Assembly (NCBI GenBank): GCA_036396755.1
Contig: DASWKG010000088.1
Span: forward strand, 1 to 18,160
Length of the DNA stretch: 18,160 nt
Reading direction: 5' to 3'
Source of the DNA: DASWKG01 sp036396755
Lineage (GTDB): Bacteria; Actinomycetota; UBA4738; CALAEC01
In this document: piece after piece, positions 13,306 through 18,160 of the stretch
How positions within the stretch are numbered: position 1 is the stretch's first letter
Layout: each line of letters begins with the position of its first letter
Notes under the pieces: generated by a model
Database searches by the model: none
What the model saw: only the letters and a program-made list of their open reading frames with translations
Told to the model about the DNA's origin: nothing
Made by a program: the position numbers and the translations under genes

Positions 13306-14928
13306 ATGGCAGGCAAGATCATCACCTTCGACGAGGACGCGCGACGGGCGCTCGAGCGGGGGATGGACCAGCTCGCGAACGCGGTCCGGATCACGCTCGG
13401 CCCCAAGGGCCGCAACGTCGTCCTCGAGAAGAAGTGGGGCGCACCCACGATCACGAACGACGGCGTATCGATCGCCAAGGAGATCGAGCTCGAGGACCCC
13501 GAGGAGAAGATCGGCGCCGAGCTGGTCAAGGAGGTCGCGAAGAAGACCAACGACGTGGCCGGCGACGGCACGACGACCGCGACCGTGCTCGCGCAGGCGA
13601 TGGTGAAGGAGGGCCTCCGCAACGTGGCCGCCGGCGCCAACCCGATGGCTCTCAAGCGGGGCATCGAGGCGGCCGTCGAGTCGGCCGTCGAGTTCATCAA
13701 GAACCAGGCCAAGGAGATCGAGGAGAAGGGCGAGATCGCCCATGTCGCCGCGATCTCGGCGGGCGACCCCGAGATCGGCGAGCAGATCGCCGAGGCGATG
13801 GACAAGGTCGGCAAGGACGGCGTTATCACCGTCGAGGAGTCGCAGACCTTCGGGATGGAGCTGGACCTCGTCGAGGGCATGCGCTTCGACAAGGGCTACA
13901 TCTCGCCGTACTTCGTGACCGACCCCGAGCGGATGGAGGTCGTCCTCGAGGACCCCTACGTCCTGCTCGCGAACCAGAAGATCTCGGCCGTGAAGGACCT
14001 GCTCCCGATCCTGGAGAAGGTCATGCAGGCCGGGAAGCCGCTCGTGATCCTCTCCGAGGACGTCGAGGGCGAGGCGCTCGCGACGCTGGTGGTGAACAAG
14101 ATCCGCGGCACCTTCAAGTCGGCCGCGGTGAAGGCCCCCGGGTTCGGTGACCGCCGCAAGGCCATGCTCGAGGACATCGCGATCCTCACCGGCGGCCAGG
14201 TGGTCTCCGAGGAGATCGGCCTCAAGCTCGAGAACCTCCAGCTCGACGTGCTGGGCCAGGCCCGCAAGGTCGTCATCACCAAGGACGAGACGACGATCGT
14301 CGAGGGTGTCGGCGCCGAGGACGCGATCAAGGGGCGGATCAACCAGATCAAGAACGAGATCGAGAACACCGACTCCGACTACGACCGCGAGAAGCTGCAG
14401 GAGCGGCTGGCGAAGCTCGTGGGCGGTGTTGCGGTCATCAAGGTCGGCGCGGCCACCGAGGTCGAGCTGAAGGAGAAGAAGCACCGCATCGAGGACGCCG
14501 TGTCGGCGACCAAGGCCGCGGTCGAGGAGGGCATCGTCGCCGGCGGCGGCGTGGCCCTGCTGGCGGCGCAGGAGCCGCTCGACAAGGTCGACCTCTTGGG
14601 CGACGAGGCCACCGGGGTTCGGCTCGTGCAGAAGGCCCTCGAGTCGCCGCTGAAGCAGATCGCGGTCAACGCCGGACTCGAGGGCGGCGTCGTGGTCGAG
14701 AAGGTCCGCGGGCTCCCCGCGGGCCACGGCCTGAACGCGGCCACCGGCGAGTACGGCGACATGCTGAAGTTCGGCGTGATCGACCCCGCCAAGGTGACCC
14801 GGTCGGCCCTTCAGAACGCGGCCTCCATCGCGGCGCTGTTCCTCACCACCGAGGCGGTGGTGGCCGACAAGCCCGACAAGCCCATGGCCACGCCCCCCAT
14901 GCCGGGCGGCGGCGACATGGACTTCTAG
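13306..14928 (+). CDS. groEL: Chaperonin GroEL (60 kDa, Hsp60)
   Basis: This is a full-length 540-residue group I chaperonin, the cytoplasmic ATP-dependent folding machine. Signatures include ITLGPKGRNVVLEKKWGAPTITNDGVSIAKEI near the N-terminus, the ATP-site NDVAGDGTTTATVLAQAM, the apical-domain VEGMRFDKGYISPYF, GFGDRRKAMLEDIAILTGG, and AAVEEGIVAGGGVAL in the C-terminal equatorial region. The tail is PPMPGGGDMDF, the GroEL2 type of actinobacteria rather than the His-rich GroEL1 tail. The start follows a strong AAGGAGG (13294-13300) by 5 nt. No groES precedes it; it stands alone with its own promoter, CIRCE operator and intrinsic terminator, so the cochaperonin must be encoded elsewhere. Confidence 0.98.
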   Translation: MAGKIITFDEDARRALERGMDQLANAVRITLGPKGRNVVLEKKWGAPTITNDGVSIAKEIELEDPEEKIGAELVKEVAKKTNDVAGDGTTTATVLAQAMVKEGLRNVAAGANPMALKRGIEAAVESAVEFIKNQAKEIEEKGEIAHVAAISAGDPEIGEQIAEAMDKVGKDGVITVEESQTFGMELDLVEGMRFDKGYISPYFVTDPERMEVVLEDPYVLLANQKISAVKDLLPILEKVMQAGKPLVILSEDVEGEALATLVVNKIRGTFKSAAVKAPGFGDRRKAMLEDIAILTGGQVVSEEIGLKLENLQLDVLGQARKVVITKDETTIVEGVGAEDAIKGRINQIKNEIENTDSDYDREKLQERLAKLVGGVAVIKVGAATEVELKEKKHRIEDAVSATKAAVEEGIVAGGGVALLAAQEPLDKVDLLGDEATGVRLVQKALESPLKQIAVNAGLEGGVVVEKVRGLPAGHGLNAATGEYGDMLKFGVIDPAKVTRSALQNAASIAALFLTTEAVVADKPDKPMATPPMPGGGDMDF

Positions 14929-14947
14929 GAGTCAGATCGCTGGGAGG

Positions 14948-14981
14948 AAGGCCTCGGGCGTTTGCCCGGGGCCTTTCTCTT
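14948..14981 (+). terminator. Intrinsic terminator of groEL
   Basis: GGCCTCGGGC and GCCCGGGGCC form a 10-bp stem (one G-U pair) with a GTTT loop, extended by AA/TT pairs and followed by TTTCTCTT. It is the one clear T-tract terminator in the window and lies 19 nt after the groEL stop. Confidence 0.85.
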
Positions 14982-14997
14982 GGTCGGCCGTGCGGCG

Positions 14998-15003
14998 TAC
15001 GCT
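14998..15003 (+). promoter_or_regulatory. Candidate -10 (TACGCT) of the receiver gene
   Basis: TACGCT fits TANNNT and ends 6 nt before the ATG, without a Shine-Dalgarno. The groEL terminator ends 17 nt upstream, so an independent leaderless promoter here makes sense. Confidence 0.45.
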
Positions 15004-15009
15004 CCCGCC

Positions 15010-15375
15010 ATGTCCAAGAAGCGGATCCTCTTGATCGATAACCGACCCGAGCACCTGCGCCAGCCGGTGCTGCGGCTCCAGCTCGAGGGCTACGAGGTCG
15101 AGGAGGCGCCCGACGGCGACACGGGCATCGAGATGCTGCGCTCGGGCCGGTTCCACCTCGTGCTCCTCGACGCCGAGCTGCCGGGGTCCGACGGGTGGGA
15201 GACCCTGCGGGAGATCCGCGAGGACGAGGCGCTCGCGGGCCTCAAGATCATCGTCTTCATGGCCGCCCAGGGGGAGACGGGGAAGCTCGTCCTGATCCCC
15301 GTCGACGCGGAGCTCCGCCGGCCGTTCCCCATCGGGGAGCTGCTGGAGAAGGTCAAGCAGGTGCTGGGGGACTAA
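15010..15375 (+). CDS. Atypical single-domain response-regulator receiver
   Basis: The 121-residue protein has the receiver fold from start to end: KRILLIDNRPEHL, EGYEVEEAPDGDTGIEML, HLVLLDAELPGSDGWETL and a C-terminal FPIGELLEKVKQVL helix. The phospho-acceptor D54 and one acidic residue, D10, are present. Other key positions are altered: the second acidic pocket residue is N11, the switch Thr/Ser is M84 (IVFMAAQ) and the conserved Lys is R104 (RRPFP). It may therefore be phosphorylated poorly or act as a pseudo-receiver. No output domain follows. Its TAA stop overlaps the TAG stop of the convergent galT gene by 2 nt. It sits alone after groEL, so no partner kinase is evident. The fold is secure, function unknown. 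Confidence 0.88.
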   Translation: MSKKRILLIDNRPEHLRQPVLRLQLEGYEVEEAPDGDTGIEMLRSGRFHLVLLDAELPGSDGWETLREIREDEALAGLKIIVFMAAQGETGKLVLIPVDAELRRPFPIGELLEKVKQVLGD

Positions 15376-16382
15376 CCGGCCGCGGCACGCTCGGCGAGCG
15401 CCTCGCGGAGGGCGAGGGCGGAGTCCTCGGGCGCCACCGTGTTGATCGACATCCCGCTGCCCAGCTCGAAGCCCGCGGCGGTCGCGATCCTCGGCAGGAC
15501 CTGCAGGTGCCAGAGGAAGTAGGGCTTCTCCTCCTCGTGCACGGGAGCCGACCGAACGACGAGGTTGAAGTCCGGGTCGCCGGCCGCCAGCCGAAGCGCG
15601 GCGAGCACGTCCCCCAGCATCGCCGCGAGGTCGGGGATCGCGGCGTCGTCGAGGCGGCCGAACGAGGCGGAGTGCTCGGTCGGCATGATCCAGGTCTCGA
15701 AGGGCACCGACCCCGCGAACGGGGTCAGGGCGACGAAGCCGTCCCGCCGGGCGACGATCCGCTCGCCGCTCGCGAGCTCCGCGTCCCTCAGGTCGTCGTA
15801 GACGCAGTTCCCCGTGTCGTCGTAGTAGCGGGTCGCCACCGCGAACCGACGGAGCGAATCGGGCGGGAACACCGGCGTCGCGACGATCTGGGAGTGCGGA
15901 TGCACGAGCGACGTTCCGGCGGTCTCCCCGAAGTTCTTGAAGACGACCACCGCCTTCGCCCAGGGCTCGCGCATGAGGCGCAGGTAGCGCTCGCGCCACA
16001 GGCCGATGACGCTCGCGATCTCGACGGCGGGTTGCTGGTCGAGTCGAGAGTCGTGGCCGCGCGACTCGACGACCACCTCGTGCGACCCGACCCCGTGCAT
16101 CTCTCGGAAGCCGTTCTCCTCGCGGCGCTCGGTGCTCCCGGGCGCCGCCAGCGCGGCGTAGAGGTTGGGGAAGACCCGCTGCTGCCAGCCCTCGCCACCC
16201 GCCCCCGTCCGCGCGATCTCGGGAGGGGTCTGGTCCTCGTTCCCGGGGCAGAAGGGGCAGGCGGGGTCCCGAGAGGGGACGGCCGGCCGGGCCCTCGCGG
16301 GGGGACGATGAGGCCGGGCCGCGCGCGTCGGGGCGAGGATCACCCAGGTGCTCGTGGTCACGTCCTGCCTGAGCGTGGACAT
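15372..16382 (-). CDS. galT: Galactose-1-phosphate uridylyltransferase family protein
   Basis: The 336-residue protein belongs to the GalT branch of the HIT superfamily, which exchanges UMP between UDP-glucose and galactose-1-phosphate in the Leloir pathway. The active-site loop is LVHPHSQIVATP with HPHSQ at 161-165 and nucleophile H163. Zinc-site residues C42 and C45 (ACPFCPGNE) plus H101 and H161 correspond to the ligands of E. coli GalT. Other family stretches are VFPNLYAAL, VVVFKNFGETAGTSL and PFETWIMPTEHSASF. Start ATG 16382 has GGGGGAG 9 nt upstream and a TACGGT -10; the 39-residue in-frame extension upstream lacks support and crosses the promoter region. galK or galE are not nearby, and related enzymes with other sugar-1-phosphate substrates (for example ADP-sugar phosphorylases) cannot be excluded. 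Confidence 0.88.
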   Translation of the reverse strand: MSTLRQDVTTSTWVILAPTRAARPHRPPARARPAVPSRDPACPFCPGNEDQTPPEIARTGAGGEGWQQRVFPNLYAALAAPGSTERREENGFREMHGVGSHEVVVESRGHDSRLDQQPAVEIASVIGLWRERYLRLMREPWAKAVVVFKNFGETAGTSLVHPHSQIVATPVFPPDSLRRFAVATRYYDDTGNCVYDDLRDAELASGERIVARRDGFVALTPFAGSVPFETWIMPTEHSASFGRLDDAAIPDLAAMLGDVLAALRLAAGDPDFNLVVRSAPVHEEEKPYFLWHLQVLPRIATAAGFELGSGMSINTVAPEDSALALREALAERAAAG

Positions 16383-16391
16383 CAGCTTTCG

Positions 16392-16411
16392 CTCCCCCGA
16401 CGCTAACCGTA
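16392..16411 (-). promoter_or_regulatory. galT promoter -10 and Shine-Dalgarno
   Basis: TACGGT in the context TGATACGGT (hexamer 16411-16406) is a plausible -10, followed by GGGGGAG (16398-16392), 9 nt before the ATG. Unlike many genes here galT has a short leader with a ribosome binding site. Confidence 0.4.
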
Positions 16412-16422
16412 TCAGCCCGATC

Positions 16423-16444
16423 CGGGGGATCTGTGGAGCCCCCG
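16423..16444. repeat. Inverted repeat between divergent galT and hydrolase promoters
   Basis: CGGGGG (16423-16428) and CCCCCG (16439-16444) are separated by 10 nt. It could be a binding site or a hairpin; no function is evident. Confidence 0.35.
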
Positions 16445-16449
16445 ATTTC

Positions 16450-16463
16450 CCTACAGATGTAGG
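16450..16463. promoter_or_regulatory. Dyad CCTACA-GA-TGTAGG upstream of the sigma-28-like promoter
   Basis: A perfect dyad with 6-bp arms ends 2 nt before the TAAA -35 box. That position suits an activator or repressor contacting RNA polymerase. No known regulator is recognised from the sequence. Confidence 0.45.
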
Positions 16464-16465
16464 CC

Positions 16466-16492
16466 TAAAGGAGAATCCCGGGATGCCGATAC
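16466..16492 (+). promoter_or_regulatory. Sigma-28 / FliA / WhiG-type promoter
   Basis: TAAA (16466-16469), exactly 15 nt, then GCCGATAC (16485-16492) matches the flagellar/WhiG sigma consensus TAAA-N15-GCCGATAA at 11 of 12 defined positions. The start of transcription would fall near 16499-16501, giving a leader of about 115 nt that contains the whole riboswitch. A housekeeping -10 (TACTCT, 16490-16495) overlaps but lacks a -35. The sigma factor gene is not in this window. Confidence 0.72.
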
Positions 16493-16519
16493 TCTTCATA
16501 GCGAGTGGACCGGCATGGG

Positions 16520-16615
16520 GCCGGCCCGCCGCGAAAGGGCAAACCCGTCGCGAGACGGGGACGCAAAGCCAGGGGCCTCTGCGGAGGTGGCCCAGCTGCC
16601 GAACGGAGGGTTGGC
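16520..16615 (+). promoter_or_regulatory. Cyclic-di-GMP-I (GEMM-I) riboswitch
   Basis: The leader contains the GEMM-I core: AGGGCAAACC (16536-16545), a P1b stem CCCGTC/GACGGG closed by a GCGA tetraloop (16544-16559), GGACGCAAAGCC (16559-16570), a second arm GGGCC/GGCCC (16573-16593), and GCCGAAC (16598-16604). P1 is extended: 16520-16531 pairs with 16604-16615 over 12 positions, with two G-U pairs and one mismatch. The 3' strand contains the Shine-Dalgarno GGAGGG (16605-16610) and ends at the base before the ATG. Ligand binding would stabilise P1 and block ribosomes, a predicted OFF switch. An upstream hairpin, CCGGC/GCCGG (16510-16524), uses part of the 5' P1 strand and could compete. The aptamer class is confident; the direction of control is inferred. 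Confidence 0.92.
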
Positions 16616-18160
16616 ATGCGCCGCTTCACCACCACCCTGATCCTCATGGGGATCACGTGGATCACCGCACTCAGCGGTTCCGCCGCCAGCGCACTAGCTC
16701 CCGCCTCCACTCCGGCCTCCGGTCCGTCGGTCGGCGTGCAGTTCCACGCCACCTGGAGCGACTACTCCGACGCACAGCGCCTCGAGCTGCTCGACAAGGT
16801 CGCGGCCGCCGGGCTCGATTACGTTCGTGTCGACATCGGCTGGGCCGCGTTCCAGGAGGACTGCGCGACCTGCTGGAGCGAGTGGCAGATCGAGCTCGTC
16901 GACTTCATCGTGAACGAGGCGAGCGCCCGCGGCCTCAAGGTCATCGGGACCCTCTGGAGGACGCCCGACTGGGCGAACGGCGGCAAGGGCGTGCTCGCCC
17001 CCCCGACGAGCCCCGCGGACTACGGGAGGTTCGCCGGCTGGATGGCCGACCGTTACCGGGGCAGGGTCGCCGCGTGGGAGATCTGGAACGAGCCCAACCT
17101 CGACGGCTTCTGGGAGGGCACCGTCGCGCAGTACGTGAGCCTCCTGCGGGCCGCGTACCCGAAGATCAAGGCCGCCGACCCGGCCGCCGTCGTGCTCGCC
17201 GGCGCCGTCGCGCACAACGACACCGACTACCTGAGCCGCATGTACGACGCGGGCGCCAAGGGCAGCTTCGACGCGATCTCGACTCACCCCTACCAGGGCC
17301 AGTCGAACCTTCCGCCCGAGGAGCCCGACACCGGCGGCGACAAGTTCTGGCTGCTCTCGCACGTCGCGGCCGTCCGCTCGCTCATGACCGGCCACGGCGA
17401 CGGCGACAAGAAGATCTGGTTCACCGAGATGGGATGGTCGTCGCACCCGAACACCGGCGGCGAGGAGCCCTGGAAGATGGGCGTCAGCGCCGAGAAGCAG
17501 GGCGAGTTCGCGGTGCGGGCGATCGAGCACGTGAAGGCGACCTACCCATACGTGAAGACGATGATCTACTACAACGAGCGCAACAAGGACACCGGCGACC
17601 TCCACGAGGACAACTTCGGGATGCTGAGGCGCGACCTCAGCGAGAAGCCGATGTACCGGGCGCTCAGCGACTACCTGGGCAGCGGCAGCACCCCCGAGCC
17701 GGAGCCGACCCCCGAGCCCGAGCCCACGCCCGAGCCCGAGCCCACGCCGGAGCCCGAGCCGACCCCCGTGCCCGACACCGAGGCCGACGTTCCCGCCGAC
17801 GACAGCTGCACCATCGTCGGGACCTCGGGCGACGACGTGCTCCGCGGCACGCAGGGTGCGGACGTGATCTGCGGCATGGAGGGGAACGACGTGGTCAAGG
17901 GGCTCGCCGGCAACGACATCATCTACGGAGGATCCGGCGACGACTACCTGCACGGCGGCAAGGGCCTGAACATCCTCATCGGCGGCACCGGCCGCGACGT
18001 GATCAAGTCCGGCCAGGGCCGGGACAAGTCGTTCGGCGGCGGCGGGCGCGATCGGATCAGCTCGCGCAACGGCCGTGGCGGCGACCTGACCGACGGCGGC
18101 TCGGGTCGCGACGCCTGCGCCGGCGACCTCGGCGACGACTTCATCGGTTGCGCGAGCATC
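16616..18160 (+). CDS. Secreted clan-A glycoside hydrolase with RTX-type calcium-binding repeats (3' truncated)
   Basis: The 515 visible residues begin with a Sec signal peptide (cleavage near residue 26, SAASA). Residues 38-355 form a (beta/alpha)8 hydrolase of the GH5/GH39 type. Acid/base is E159 in WEIWNEPN and the nucleophile E271 in KIWFTEMGWSS; STHPYQG (222-228) is another active-site strand. A linker of TPEPEP repeats (359-384) joins a C-terminal region of glycine-aspartate repeats (from about 402: GTSGDDVLRG, GGSGDDYLHGG, GGTGRDVIKSG) like hemolysin-type calcium-binding RTX turns. The enzyme probably cleaves an extracellular polysaccharide; substrate unknown. The ATG follows GGAGGG by 5 nt, inside the riboswitch P1 helix. 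No stop occurs before the window ends; the missing part is likely short. Transcription by a motility-type sigma factor and c-di-GMP control suggest a role in leaving a matrix or moving through it. Confidence 0.9.
   Translation, partial: MRRFTTTLILMGITWITALSGSAASALAPASTPASGPSVGVQFHATWSDYSDAQRLELLDKVAAAGLDYVRVDIGWAAFQEDCATCWSEWQIELVDFIVNEASARGLKVIGTLWRTPDWANGGKGVLAPPTSPADYGRFAGWMADRYRGRVAAWEIWNEPNLDGFWEGTVAQYVSLLRAAYPKIKAADPAAVVLAGAVAHNDTDYLSRMYDAGAKGSFDAISTHPYQGQSNLPPEEPDTGGDKFWLLSHVAAVRSLMTGHGDGDKKIWFTEMGWSSHPNTGGEEPWKMGVSAEKQGEFAVRAIEHVKATYPYVKTMIYYNERNKDTGDLHEDNFGMLRRDLSEKPMYRALSDYLGSGSTPEPEPTPEPEPTPEPEPTPEPEPTPVPDTEADVPADDSCTIVGTSGDDVLRGTQGADVICGMEGNDVVKGLAGNDIIYGGSGDDYLHGGKGLNILIGGTGRDVIKSGQGRDKSFGGGGRDRISSRNGRGGDLTDGGSGRDACAGDLGDDFIGCASI
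17690..17767 (+). repeat. TPEPEP linker-coding tandem repeat
   Basis: Four consecutive 18-bp units encode Thr-Pro-Glu-Pro-Glu-Pro, plus a final Thr-Pro. Units differ at third positions only. Such acidic Pro-rich linkers join catalytic and accessory domains in secreted hydrolases; the DNA could vary in copy number. Confidence 0.85.

Noticed and set aside
13234..14727. 497-residue minus-strand open frame across groEL
   Set aside because: Leu/Asp/Arg-rich shadow caused by the codon bias of groEL.
17690..17767. Short tandem repeats as a possible CRISPR array
   Set aside because: The units are contiguous, have no spacers and keep a protein reading frame; they encode a linker.
16694..17953. 419-residue minus-strand open frame
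   Set aside because: Antisense to the secreted hydrolase; its Gly-Leu-rich repeats simply mirror the TPEPEP linker DNA.
1..18160. tRNA, rRNA, insertion sequences or CRISPR arrays
   Set aside because: None was recognised on either strand by reading; no transposase motifs or terminal repeats were seen.

Overview
The window is very G+C-rich (about 70% by eye) and looks like chromosomal DNA of an actinomycetote, probably from an uncultured soil or sediment lineage. Supporting evidence: a GroEL2-type chaperonin under a CIRCE operator, GpgS-type glucosyl-3-phosphoglycerate synthase, TreT, the DUF4395-thioredoxin pair, DUF5679, Tat/Sec lipoproteins, and many starts that look leaderless (TANNNT 6-8 nt before ATG/GTG/TTG). 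I cannot name a genus.

Layout. 1-884 (minus): 5' part of trehalose synthase treT and a single-domain response regulator. 963-3072 (plus): AI-2E-type membrane permease and a two-domain VOC protein. 3100-5957 (minus): two tandem secreted phosphoesterases of the phospholipase C / acid phosphatase family, one Tat-exported and one a Sec lipoprotein, divergent from a small lipoprotein (5993-6619, plus). 6636-8422 (minus): gpgS and a HAD phosphatase overlapping by 4 nt, a complete glucosylglycerate route. 8468-9286 (minus): thioredoxin-like protein and DUF4395, divergent from an Fe-S-type Rrf2 regulator (9394-9870, plus). 9947-10102 (minus): a small DUF5679 zinc-ribbon gene. 10288-11943 (plus): secreted beta-helix protein. 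12009-13199 (plus): AAA/DUF4143 ATPase with less biased codon use and a tandem operator, probably acquired. 13306-14928 (plus): groEL with CIRCE and terminator. 15010-15375 (plus): degenerate receiver protein. 15372-16382 (minus): galT. 16616 to the end (plus): secreted glycoside hydrolase with a calcium-binding repeat domain, cut by the window edge.

The most striking part is 16450-16615. A near-consensus flagellar/WhiG-type sigma promoter (TAAA-N15-GCCGATAC) drives a leader carrying a cyclic-di-GMP-I (GEMM-I) riboswitch. Its extended P1 helix pairs with the whole Shine-Dalgarno region up to the base before the ATG. Read literally, the secreted hydrolase is transcribed by a motility/development sigma factor and translated only when c-di-GMP is low.

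Other items of note: a tandem CTCAA-N4-TTGAG operator around the promoter of the DUF4143 ATPase, an apparent ACG start codon for DUF4395, and at least eight probable leaderless starts. Themes that connect the genes are compatible solutes and sugar nucleotides (treT, gpgSP, galT), secreted hydrolases, and redox control.
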